From contig MLAK01000604.1 in assembly GCA_001839685.1 (NCBI GenBank), forward strand, positions 1 through 64,000: DNA of 64,000 bases. Reading direction: 5' to 3'. This document shows, in pieces, positions 9,755-18,753 of this stretch. Below the pieces are notes generated by a model. That model did not search any database, had not been told where the DNA came from, and was given only the letters and a program-made list of their open reading frames with translations. The translations under genes were made by a program, and so were the position numbers. Numbering within the stretch: position 1 is the first letter of the stretch; each line of letters opens with the position of its first letter. The DNA is from Tritrichomonas foetus. Its lineage: Eukaryota > Parabasalia > Tritrichomonadida > Tritrichomonadidae.

Positions 9755-10570
9755 ATGACTTGTCCAGCCTCACAGTTTTTTGCTACCAAGTTTCTAGAGT
9801 GGACTAAAAAGACTCAGTTCGAACAAATAATTCACGAAGCTACAACAGATATGCTTTTTTTGCAAATTTTAAAACCAGATTTCGAATTTGATTTATTTCC
9901 ACACCGAGAAAATCAAGTTACAATAGAATTATTACATGACTTTTTATTGAAAGAAGGTGCTAACGACATTTCTTTTCGCGATGTTGTCTTCTATATCGTC
10001 ATTAGTGCTGTTTCAAATTCCAAGTTCAACCAAAAAGACGTAGTTCATCAATGGATCAAAAACTTGGATCATTTGTCATTATTATTTGACTTTAAGAAAG
10101 ATCACTGCTATCTTTTATCATTTGCGTGGACACTCGAGAAAGAAGATAAAGATTATCCACTATTTAGGCAGATGAAAATCTTCCCACGGATTCAGGATAT
10201 CACTCTTAGTGATAGTTACATTAAGTTCTTCATGCATGAACTCGTTGAAAAAGAACTGTATCATGTTGCCGTGAATTTTTATAATAATTTCATCGATCGA
10301 AAGATTACAGACCCTCAAACTCAAGTTGATGTAGTTATTTCATTAACTGCTACTAAGAGTGCTGTCCCTGTACTTACTTTCATCAGAGAAAATTCAAATA
10401 AAAAGGAAAACATCGCAGCAATGGTTCAAACCATCAAAAACTCTAAATGTCATGGCGATTTTGTTCATCTTCCTTTTGATGAAAATGAAGTAAGCATGAT
10501 TTTGAATGAAATCAAATATGATTCTGAGTTTAAGAAATTGTTTTTACAGGTGAGAAACCGTAGAGCTTAA
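9755..10570 (+). CDS. Hypothetical alpha-helical protein
   Basis: 271 aa, predicted mostly helical, no membrane segment and no recognisable catalytic motif. The C-terminal part, with VLTFIRENSNKKENIAAMVQ followed by a short-helix array, is faintly reminiscent of the ELYS-type solenoid of nucleoporins; this is only an impression. The start at 9755 is embedded in TTTTCATGACT, so TCATG could double as an initiator with a very short leader. The next gene downstream is over 600 bp away. Confidence 0.55.
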   Translation: MTCPASQFFATKFLEWTKKTQFEQIIHEATTDMLFLQILKPDFEFDLFPHRENQVTIELLHDFLLKEGANDISFRDVVFYIVISAVSNSKFNQKDVVHQWIKNLDHLSLLFDFKKDHCYLLSFAWTLEKEDKDYPLFRQMKIFPRIQDITLSDSYIKFFMHELVEKELYHVAVNFYNNFIDRKITDPQTQVDVVISLTATKSAVPVLTFIRENSNKKENIAAMVQTIKNSKCHGDFVHLPFDENEVSMILNEIKYDSEFKKLFLQVRNRRA

Positions 10571-11193
10571 GTAATGTTTATTAGAGTTAATTAAAATAAT
10601 ATAAATTTGGATTTATTTGTCTTATTTATAATTAAAATCTTATTTATGATGAAAATTCCATTGAGAGAACTTATACTTTTAGATTTTCTATAGCATTCAT
10701 AACTAGACAAGTAAAATTTTCAATTTGAAAAAAAATATTTGATGATCAAATCACAATTTTTGATTTTTGATTAGCTGAATCTAAAATCATACCTTTAGAA
10801 TTTCTATAAATTTATCAATTTTGCTATCAAAAACAGATGATTTTTCGATGAATGAACTCCATTTAAAAATGTTGATCATAATTTCCGAGTGGAATTTCTA
10901 TTTTTATATGGATGATTAATATATACCTTTATTTTGGAAAATTAATCTCAAATAAAAGTCGAACAATCAAACAATAACAAAAATCTAATAATTCTTTTTT
11001 TTTTTCCTCGAATTTTTTTTACTAATATTATGTGATGCATGATTAGTGACTTCATTTTAGTGTGCAGGGTGAATTATTTTTAAACCGATCCTCATTAAAT
11101 AAAATAAGATTCATATTTAAAACTAAACGGGTCTATTTTTTATAACAATGAAGATATATAAACTAAGAATAACAAATAAATAGTGTGATGACA
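10571..11193. other. AT-rich intergenic region
   Basis: 620 bp with no ORF of interest, RNA gene or tandem repeat. It separates the 3' ends of two convergent genes. Confidence 0.5.
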
Positions 11194-11496
11194 TTATTGT
11201 TCGCTGCTTGGCCTGTGTTTGTACCGATCTCGTAGATCTTCCTGATATAAAGGGTCCCTCATGTCTTCCGTGTAAAAAATTGGAGGAATAAGATTCATTG
11301 TAGAGTCGCTTGGGTGATCTTTTCTATCTGTTGTTGGGCCTCTTCGACACAATTTCGTCCTGCAACAGCAAATGACGATTGTTGCAACCACGAACAGTGC
11401 AGCAAGGGTGCTTATTATAATTATTGCAATGTCGCTGCTTGATAAAGATGATCCTAGAGTGTAAGAATTGAAAGTCGCTGTAATAGGAATCGTCAT
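11194..11496 (-). CDS. Small single-pass membrane protein
   Basis: 100 aa. A short Ser/Thr-rich N-terminal ectodomain of about 20 residues precedes one membrane helix (about 23-44, IAIIIISTLAALFVVATIVI), directly followed by CCCRTKLCRR. Juxtamembrane cysteines with basic residues suggest palmitoylation and an N-out, C-in topology. The tail is hydrophilic with Asp/Arg and Tyr residues. No signal peptide is seen. Short proteins with this plan are common in trichomonads. Function unknown. Confidence 0.6.
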   Translation of the reverse strand: MTIPITATFNSYTLGSSLSSSDIAIIIISTLAALFVVATIVICCCRTKLCRRGPTTDRKDHPSDSTMNLIPPIFYTEDMRDPLYQEDLRDRYKHRPSSEQ

Positions 11497-11757
11497 TAGT
11501 TTAAAATCAAATCGTTTTGAGAATTTTTTGAGGTTTTTGCATGGTTAATAAAATGAAAGTTAACCAAAAAGGAATTGAGATGATAAAAAAACTATGACCA
11601 CTTAAATGCTGAAAAATCGAACATGATATCACTCATTATATGACATACAATTATTCCATTGAATTTTGATAGCAGTCAATCCCTTTTTGAATTAAATTAA
11701 ATCGACCTGTTTTCCCAAAATTTAGGGAAGTCATTTCAAAAATTTTAAATTAATCGA

Positions 11758-11764
11758 TCACAAT
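11758..11764 (+). promoter_or_regulatory. Initiator element, UBX gene
   Basis: TCACAAT matches TCA+1Y(W) and sits 13 nt before the ATG at 11771. Confidence 0.5.
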
Positions 11765-11770
11765 TGCCAA

Positions 11771-12751
11771 ATGAGTGCAAACGAAATGAGAAAAAGTTGG
11801 GAAAATAATTTTATCAACGCTGGACTCGACGTTCGCGAAATGTATACAATGAGTGAAGACCAATTCAATTCGACATGTCAATTTTTAATCGATAGTGGTT
11901 TTCCAAGACCAGTTGGTGAACAAGCCAAAAATAAAGATAGGAAGGAATGGGAAAACGCTTTCAGAGAAATTGGAGTAAGTCCCAACGAAATGTACAGTAT
12001 GCCAGAATCCGATTTTCTGAGCTCCTGCCAATTCATCGTCGACAGCGGAATTTATTCTCCAGGAACTTCAAACGACAGCGATCTTGCCAAAGCAATTTCA
12101 GCTTCAATGGACGATCTTTCGAATAACGCGAATAATAATTCTAACGAAAAATTGCCAGTTCCAACATCAGAAGATGAAGAATTAGCTCGAGAACTTCAAG
12201 AACAAGAATACCAAGGCATCAGCAACCCAATCAATCCACCTGAGCAAAATGACAATCCAGCACCACCCCCGCCTCCATCATATAACAATTATATGCCATC
12301 TAGGACAGTTTCTGGACAAATCAGGAATGAGCAAAATGAAGAATTTATTCGTGCAGAGTTCGAAATGCGTCAAAGAGAAGAGGCAAACAGAAGAAAACAA
12401 GAAGAAAACGAAAGACGAGCACGTGAAGAAGCTGTTGCCCAGAAATCACGAATTGAAAAGAATAAAAGCGAACTAAAAACAGCCCTTCAAAATTTGGGAC
12501 CAGAACCTGCAAATGGTGTCACTATTTGTATTGTTTTTCCAAGCGGAAACCGAATAATGCGAAAATTCGATAAAACTCATCTTTGTGATGAATTATTTAC
12601 TTTTGTGTCTGGTCAAGATGAACTATTCGATGATGACGATGGACCTATACCTTACACGCTCATGCAGCCAGGTGTTCCCATCGAAAGGGGAAAGACATTT
12701 GAAGAAGTTGGAATTACAAGGAGATCAATGGTTAACGTCGATTTTGATTGA
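11771..12751 (+). CDS. UBX-domain p97/VCP adaptor
   Basis: 326 aa. Two copies of a 37-residue motif open the protein (8-44 and 58-94; both run W-E-N-x-F, then an EMY[TS]M turn, then TCQF/SCQF and DSG). Next are two ubiquitin-interacting-motif-like helices (102-115 DLAKAISASM; 134-148 DEELARELQEQEYQG), a Pro-rich linker, and a charged coiled coil (about 190-235). A C-terminal UBX domain (about 240-326) follows, with FPSGNRIMRKFD and FEEVGITRRSMVNVDFD. UBX domains bind the N-domain of p97/Cdc48, and the UIM-like helices would bring ubiquitylated clients, as in FAF1/UBXD7-type adaptors. The duplicated N-terminal motif is not one I can name. Confidence 0.85.
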   Translation: MSANEMRKSWENNFINAGLDVREMYTMSEDQFNSTCQFLIDSGFPRPVGEQAKNKDRKEWENAFREIGVSPNEMYSMPESDFLSSCQFIVDSGIYSPGTSNDSDLAKAISASMDDLSNNANNNSNEKLPVPTSEDEELARELQEQEYQGISNPINPPEQNDNPAPPPPPSYNNYMPSRTVSGQIRNEQNEEFIRAEFEMRQREEANRRKQEENERRAREEAVAQKSRIEKNKSELKTALQNLGPEPANGVTICIVFPSGNRIMRKFDKTHLCDELFTFVSGQDELFDDDDGPIPYTLMQPGVPIERGKTFEEVGITRRSMVNVDFD

Positions 12752-12911
12752 ATTGAACTTTTTTTTATTAAAAAATGTGTCATTATTAGATTACTAATTG
12801 TTATTCGTCGCCAACTTTATTTTACTTCTTTTTTCAGGGAAAATTCATTTTTACTATTTTCATAGATAAATTAATTTGTCGGTGAATAAAGTTTGGGAAA
12901 GACGAGATAAA

Positions 12912-13112
12912 CCAAGATGAAAAGAAAAGAATTAAGATGAAAAGAAACGAATTAAGATGAAAAGAAACGAATTAAGATGAAAAGAAACGAATTAAGATGA
13001 AATTAAATGAATCAAGATGAAATTAAATGAATCAAGATGAAAAGAAATGAATCAAGATGAAAAGAAATGAATTAAGATGAAATAAAAAGAAATATGATAA
13101 AAAGAAATGACT
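12912..13112 (+). repeat. 20-bp purine-rich minisatellite
   Basis: About nine tandem copies of a 20-bp unit near AAGATGAAAAGAAACGAATT, with drift at the ends (AAATTAAATGAATC variants in the middle). Noncoding; it lies between the 3' ends of the UBX gene and the dehydrogenase gene. Confidence 0.85.
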
Positions 13113-13301
13113 CTTTGAATGATAATAAAAATCATAATAAAATGAAAAATCGTGTTAATAGAGGAGATCTATCTTCTTATCATACTTTTCAAGTATTTTT
13201 GGCGTATATCATATAACTGTGAGTAATTAAGACAATGAACAAGATAATAATATTCTAGAAGGCTATATAATATTGTTTACTTTCACAAAAATAAAAAGAA
13301 A

Positions 13302-14168
13302 TTAATTCGATTCTTCTTCCTCTTCCTCTTCACTTTCTTCATTTTTAATCTTAGGGATAGATAAAGACTCACCACAATCAATTACTAATTCTGTTCCTGT
13401 TATTTCCGATGATAAATCTGAGCACAAAAACATAACAGAATTGGCGACACCGTTTGAAGTAGCAATTCTTCCAAGGGGATGCTCATTTTTCGCTTTTTCA
13501 AAAAAGGCATTAAAGTCTTCTTTTGATTCAAAGTATTGATTATGAAACTTTGTTTCAACTAGACCAGGCGCTACTGTATTTACACGAATTCCTTTTGGTC
13601 CCAATTCAATTGCTTTATTTTTCATATATTCTTTCAATGCTGCTTTTGAGCTGCAATATGCGGATCCACATTCCATTGGAATAAAAGTATTCGTTGATGT
13701 GATAAACACAGCACTTGATTGAGAAGAGAAAAAAGGAATAAATGATTCAAATAAATCAACACAAGATGTAAAATTAAGCTGCATAACTCGTAAAAAATCC
13801 GTCTCCATTCTAATAAATCCTACTGGATCCATTTCTCCACAACATCCTGGACAAAAAACAAAAATGTCAATTAAAATTTGATCATTTTTGATCGTTTCTT
13901 CAATTTTATCTTTCAATTGGTTAATTTGTTCACTATTACATAAATCCCCAGAAAATGATTTGCATTTAACTCCATTAGAAATAATATCATTTTCTATTTT
14001 GCTCAAATTGGCTTGATTTCTTCCATGAATAAGAAGAATATTCGCCTCTAATTGTGAGAATTTCAAAGAAATTGCTTCACCTATGTCAGAGGTGGCCCCA
14101 ATTATCACACAATTTTTCCCTTTCAGCATTTTGGCTTCATTTCTGGATATTTGTCGGAAATAACCCAT
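13302..14168 (-). CDS. Short-chain dehydrogenase/reductase
   Basis: 288 aa classical SDR. The Rossmann nucleotide loop is GATSDIGEA (24-32), the catalytic triad Ser158-Tyr171-Lys175 appears in ITSTN and YCSSK, and the post-catalytic VNTVAPGLVET is standard. The usual NNAG structural motif is replaced by FCPGCC (105-110), an unusual change. The C-terminus ends in an acidic tail of nine Glu/Ser residues after the expected SDR end. The substrate cannot be read from sequence; the enzyme should reduce or oxidise a carbonyl/alcohol with NAD(P)(H). A second Met at residue 14 (MLKGKNCVIIG) is an alternative start. Confidence 0.85.
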   Translation of the reverse strand: MGYFRQISRNEAKMLKGKNCVIIGATSDIGEAISLKFSQLEANILLIHGRNQANLSKIENDIISNGVKCKSFSGDLCNSEQINQLKDKIEETIKNDQILIDIFVFCPGCCGEMDPVGFIRMETDFLRVMQLNFTSCVDLFESFIPFFSSQSSAVFITSTNTFIPMECGSAYCSSKAALKEYMKNKAIELGPKGIRVNTVAPGLVETKFHNQYFESKEDFNAFFEKAKNEHPLGRIATSNGVANSVMFLCSDLSSEITGTELVIDCGESLSIPKIKNEESEEEEEEESN

Positions 14169-14898
14169 GTTTTCTTTTATATAAATAAATACAAATACAT
14201 ATATTAAATTTTAGTAAAAGTAATATGAAATCAGTTGAATCATAAAATTCGAAATAATTATTTTCCATCTTTTTTTTGTTGATCACTCTCAAAAATAAAT
14301 AACTTAGTATATATCTTTCAAGCGAGGAATATTAGCGGAAAATATGCCCAAGTTGTTTGAATTGGAAATAATAATTATGATCAAATATGAAATTTCGCCA
14401 ATCATATAGAAGAAATATTTTCTAATATTTCTTCATTTAGTAATATTGAGTACTTTACCGAACTTAGCTTTAATCATAATTTCGGCTGAAAAGCAACAAA
14501 GTGAAAAATTTATTCTTCATGTCTTCTCTTATCATTCACGAAATTATTTGTAAACATCCACACATTTATATATTTATACATGAGAGGTTCGAAATAATTA
14601 TGTAATCATATTCGTCATTTAGTATGACATGAATTCCACTTTAAAGCTTTTGAACTGATAACGATCTGTCAAGATAGTATTGTTTCAATCCTTCAAAATA
14701 AATTGTTGCATAAAAATGACATTTGTATATTGAAGGTATCTTAGAGAAGCATGGATTTCATATCTTTTTCAAAGAATCGATTGATTTACGTTCTTTAGTA
14801 ATGCTGTCAATCACTCATTCATTGAGAAAATGAAAAAGAATAAAATAAAAAATAATTGTAGAGTGAGTTATGTTTATTTATGAATTAATAATGATATT
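14169..14898. other. AT-rich intergenic region
   Basis: 730 bp with no ORF, RNA gene or repeat that I can support. Confidence 0.5.
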
Positions 14899-15591
14899 TT
14901 AACTGAAAATTTTATAAATTTCATAAATAACTTTAGCAATTGAATATATTCCAAGAGTTGTTTCAACAACACCAACAATAGAATCAATTATCCTTAAAAT
15001 TTGGTTAATTATTATATGATCATGACGAATTTTTTCAACAAATTGTGTGTTAACAATGACACGGTATTCAGTAATTATACTATAAGCAACAAAAACTCCA
15101 AAATTAACTTGTTCTGAAGTAAGGAAATTTGAAATAGAATTTGTCATTCGATTAAAATGACTTTTAATTACATTTATTTTGGTTTGAACAAACTGAGCAA
15201 CACTTTTTGAAAGATTAGCATTTGGATGAGAAAATTCATAATTCATTTGATTGAGATTACTTCTGATATAGTAATTGGCATGATTAATTGTATGATTAAT
15301 ATCAATATAAGAAGGTATTGGTGCATGATTATCAATTGCATTTTGAATTTCTTCAATTTCTCTAAAAAGTTGATCATGGTTACTAAAGTTGTGTCTATTT
15401 TGATTTGAAATATTAGATGCTTGATTCCGAGGGGCAGGAGGTTGTGGTGCATCAGGAATTAAATTTAGATTAACGACACATAAGTTTGCTCTATTTTGAA
15501 GGTAAGTTCGAATATTTTTAATTGACTTGCATCCGTTGTGAAGGTTTTGGAATATTTCTATGACTTTCATAATTGATTGAGGATCCATCAC
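14899..15591 (-). CDS. Hypothetical protein
   Basis: 230 aa, Asn- and Ile-rich. After a helical N-terminus and a Pro/Asn linker (about 48-70) there is a helical region and a hydrophobic C-terminal segment (IIDSIVGVVETTLGIYSIAKVIY) that could be membrane-associated. No family recognised. Composition is as AT-rich as the surrounding noncoding DNA, so it may be a fast-evolving lineage-specific gene. It is divergent from the disrupted ORF starting near 15654. Confidence 0.5.
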   Translation of the reverse strand: MMDPQSIMKVIEIFQNLHNGCKSIKNIRTYLQNRANLCVVNLNLIPDAPQPPAPRNQASNISNQNRHNFSNHDQLFREIEEIQNAIDNHAPIPSYIDINHTINHANYYIRSNLNQMNYEFSHPNANLSKSVAQFVQTKINVIKSHFNRMTNSISNFLTSEQVNFGVFVAYSIITEYRVIVNTQFVEKIRHDHIIINQILRIIDSIVGVVETTLGIYSIAKVIYEIYKIFS

Positions 15592-15653
15592 AAGTTAATC
15601 CTTAGAATGAAGTGTTACTATTTTTCGTTATATCATCAAGGAAAAATTTTTGA

Positions 15654-16436
15654 ATAATCGAATTTCATTTGAAAATATTCCCAGGCAATGAATTACTATT
15701 TTATATTTTTTCTGATTCATCATATGATATTTTTAGACATGCCAATACTTTTTTCAAATGGCATATATATAATTTGCAAAATTTCCTGATCAAACCTTAT
15801 CAAAGAACAATATGGAAAAATTTTATTTTAATTTATTTTGCTCCTCCACAAATGAATTCTTATTCATATTTAAATGAAAAAAATATCATCGAATCTATTG
15901 ATTAGATTCTTGATAGGGTTATGAAAAGGCATTTATATCATGTAAGTCGTATTAATCCCAATCAATCAGTTATGTATATCAACTATAATCCTAATGAAAA
16001 TGAAGTAAAATATATTTTCAATTATGAACAACTTCAAATGACAGATGAAGAGTTATTAGAAAAATAGAAAATAGACAATAATGACTCATCTAACGAAGAA
16101 AGAGTCATTAATTCTTTAACATATGTTGTTTTTATTCTGAACAAAATTTCTCAAACCCTTTATTTTGCAATTTCGAATCATCAAAAATTGTTGTTTTCAA
16201 CAACATTAACTTTGGTTAAAACAAAGGTTAATACTTTTAATTTAGAATTAAACAAAAATGTTTCTAAGCTAATTTATCACTCTTCAAATAATAATGAACT
16301 TAATGAAAGTCAAGCAACAAATGAATATATAAATCAACTAAAACAATTATATCATAAAGAAAAAGATATTATTACTCAAATCAATCACTATGATGATAAT
16401 GGAATTGAAGACCAAAAAATTCCTGATATAGCGTGA
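15654..16436 (+). pseudogene. ORF interrupted by two in-frame TAG codons
   Basis: One reading frame (first base divisible by three) stays coding-like from about 15654 to TGA at 16434, interrupted only by TAG at 15903-15905 and TAG after ELLEK near 16066. The three segments are continuous in character: Asn/Tyr-rich N-terminal part, NPNENEVKYIFNYEQLQM in the middle, and a helical C-terminal part with KEKDIITQINHYDDNG. No ATG opens the first segment. The family is not recognised. I call it a decayed gene; readthrough of TAG is a less likely alternative. Confidence 0.5.
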
Positions 16437-16596
16437 AAGATTTTCCATGGTTGTGTGTTTGGTTATGTCATATATCAAGGATATAATTATTTAAAGAATA
16501 GAAAATAAATGATATTAATGTTATTTATTCACTTCGATGACTAAAATTCCCATTTTTATTTTCTACATAAACTAACTTTTGATTTTGACATATAAT

Positions 16597-16989
16597 ATGA
16601 ATATAATATATCTTTCAGATACAAGTTTCAATGAAAACTTTTATATCCGCAACTCTGAGGTATATCCATTCAAGTATTTTAGAAAATTGAGAAACCAAGA
16701 TAAATTTCCAGAGATTTTACAACCCAAATTAGTTTCAAATATTTGTTTTTATTGTTACAAGAATAGAAATCAACTTGTTCATGATGAAATTGATATAGTT
16801 CATGATGAAATTGATATAGTTCATGATGAAATTGATCTTGTTCATAATGAAATCGATCTAGTTCATAATGAAATCGATCTAGTTCATAATAAATTTGATC
16901 TTGTTCATAATGAAAATCTTATTCTCGCGATTTCTGGCTTTTTGAACCACTTTGAAGTAACAGAGATGTATAAAATCATCATAAAATAA
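16597..16989 (+). CDS. Small protein with VHDEIDI heptapeptide repeats
   Basis: 130 aa from the ATG at 16597. The N-terminal half is unremarkable. Residues about 62-105 are six copies of a 7-residue unit (VHDEIDI or VHNEIDL), encoded by a 21-bp tandem repeat at 16780-16915. A short helical tail follows. The repeat would form an amphipathic, acidic coiled coil. No homologue recognised, so it may be a repeat-driven ORF rather than a maintained gene. Confidence 0.4.
   Translation: MNIIYLSDTSFNENFYIRNSEVYPFKYFRKLRNQDKFPEILQPKLVSNICFYCYKNRNQLVHDEIDIVHDEIDIVHDEIDLVHNEIDLVHNEIDLVHNKFDLVHNENLILAISGFLNHFEVTEMYKIIIK
16780..16915 (+). repeat. 21-bp in-frame tandem repeat
   Basis: About six copies of GTTCATGATGAAATTGATAT(A), drifting to GTTCATAATGAAATCGATCT. 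It keeps the reading frame of the enclosing ORF. Confidence 0.85.
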
Positions 16990-17055
16990 AAGAATACAAA
17001 TAATAAAATAAATTTTATAGTAATAAATCTTTAAAATATAATGAAAATAAAAAAC

Positions 17056-17481
17056 TTATTCACGGTGTTGGTTCTGGTGAAGCCTGCTTCTGAGGCCGGC
17101 GTTTCTGGCTGACCAGGAATGCGCCTGCCACGAAATGACCAAAAGGCTAAACAAAATAACAATTCCTAAAATAACAATGTAGAAATTCCGTTGATTTTTG
17201 AATAATTCTGAGGCAAAGTAAAATAAATTATCATCGTTTGCGCTGGCCTTTGAATCGTGATAAAGCTGTGATGAATGGCGAATAGCACTGATTTCCTGAA
17301 CAAGAAGAAGAATGTAGATTCCGGAACACGCCAGAATTGGGATCCATAACTTGAATATAAATTGCGCGATTCTCTTTGCCAGCTGGGTTCCGCGTGGTAG
17401 CATGAACGAAATAAAGAAAAAGAATAAAAACAATCCGCCGACTGATGTGATAAAGAGTGAAGAAGCCCAGAAAATGTTCAT
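17056..17481 (-). CDS. Bap31/Bap29-like ER membrane protein
   Basis: 141 aa with three membrane segments (about 5-27, 44-62, 95-117). The block ELFKNQRNFYIVILGIVILF corresponds to the conserved KLFRAQRNLYI segment of Bap31 (PF05529), and the spacing of the three helices matches. Bap31-type proteins are ER export and quality-control factors for membrane cargo. The long cytosolic coiled coil and KKxx signal of animal Bap31 are absent, so only the membrane domain is kept. TCATAAA directly before the ATG is a good initiator. It is divergent from the TMEM230-like gene. Confidence 0.75.
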   Translation of the reverse strand: MNIFWASSLFITSVGGLFLFFFFISFMLPRGTQLAKRIAQFIFKLWIPILACSGIYILLLVQEISAIRHSSQLYHDSKASANDDNLFYFASELFKNQRNFYIVILGIVILFSLLVISWQAHSWSARNAGLRSRLHQNQHRE

Positions 17482-17488
17482 TTTATGA
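17482..17488 (-). promoter_or_regulatory. Initiator element, Bap31-like gene
   Basis: Minus strand TCATAAA, one base upstream of the ATG at 17481, matches TCA+1Y(W). Confidence 0.5.
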
Positions 17489-17717
17489 TATGACCAAATA
17501 TAAAACGGTTATTATCAAAATTTTACGATGATTTCATGATGTATTCTTGATAAATTAATTGCTGATTCGAATTTCGTCCAAAAAATCAACAAAATTTAGA
17601 TGAACGTTTAGTAACTACGATCATATTTTTTTTTTCAACAAATAAGGTGAAAAAAAGGTCATTTATTTTGTGTTAGATTTTGGTCTTTTCAGCTTTGAAA
17701 AAAGTTGCCTTCTCTTC

Positions 17718-18035
17718 ATGAACAGGCCAAATCGAGCTGAATATGAGAGATTTTTGAAAAAAGATGAGCCTTCTCTTCCTCCACCTGAAATTCCAGATCG
17801 TGCTAAAAAATCAATATATTTTGCATTTATTTTAATTTTTGTTGGATTATTGTGTTTATATTTATTTGTTGCAACTTTCTTCGAAAACACAAGAATATCA
17901 GACACAGAGGGAAGGTGGGCTTATTTACTTTTCTCACTTTTGACAATACCGTCAGGCTCTTACACTCTTTATGTTGCTTATCAGGTGTATCATCGAAATG
18001 GTGATTACAATTGGCCAATGATATTTTTCAGCTAA
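17718..18035 (+). CDS. TMEM230-like membrane protein (DUF872)
   Basis: 105 aa from the Met at 17718 (MNRPNRAEYERF). Two membrane helices (about 32-53 and 68-88) follow a PPPEIPDRAKKS segment and end before YQVYHRNGDYNW. Human TMEM230 shows the same plan (PPKIPYKA, two helices, AYYASKGYRGYSY). The family works in endosomal/secretory vesicle traffic. An upstream extension of 16 residues is open but has no ATG-proximal initiator. Confidence 0.7.
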   Translation: MNRPNRAEYERFLKKDEPSLPPPEIPDRAKKSIYFAFILIFVGLLCLYLFVATFFENTRISDTEGRWAYLLFSLLTIPSGSYTLYVAYQVYHRNGDYNWPMIFFS

Positions 18036-18138
18036 AGTCTTTTCTTGTTCCTTTTTTGGGTATTGTTTTACTCATTTTTCTAAAATGGCAAACAAGCTTT
18101 TCGAAGCAACAAACGAAAGTTTTCGCTTAGGTTAAAGA

Positions 18139-18297
18139 ACGAAAAAGATACAAATGAAAAAAGAAGCAAATGAAAAAAGATACAAATGAAAAAAGAAGCA
18201 AATGAAAAAAGATACAAATGAAAAAAGATACAAATGAAAAAAGATACAAATGAAAAAAGAAGCAAATGAAAAAAGATACAAATGAAAAATGAAACAA
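18139..18297 (+). repeat. 16-bp purine-rich minisatellite
   Basis: About ten copies of a 16-bp unit alternating GATACAAATGAAAAAA and GAAGCAAATGAAAAAA. Noncoding, downstream of the TMEM230-like gene. Confidence 0.85.
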
Positions 18298-18753
18298 ATC
18301 AAAATGAACAATAAGGATTTATTTGATCTATAATGTCATTATTTTTATTTAATAACCGGGCATTAAAACTTTTCTAATTATTATGAATAACACTTAACCT
18401 TAATTACTATTGATTTTTTTTTATTCTTCGTTTCATTTTATCTTTTTCTGCATTTTATTTCATTGATAATGAAAAGAAGCTTTCCCCATGTTGATTTCGT
18501 TGTTAAATACCTTCTTTGTGGAATTGTTTTGCGATCTTGAGTGGTTGAACACAAGAGCTTAACGAATTTTATAGAAAATCAATCAACAGTCATCTAAAAT
18601 TTGGAAATCCAAAAACCAGAGATAAATTGATGAACTATTTGTTTTATTAATACACTATTAATTTCAAACTATTAATATATTATTTACAAAACATGAAGAA
18701 ATAATATAAAATCACTCACCATCTTTTTCTTTACGAACAATGTTTTGTATTTT
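18298..18753. other. Intergenic region
   Basis: AT-rich DNA between convergent genes. No gene seen. Confidence 0.5.
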
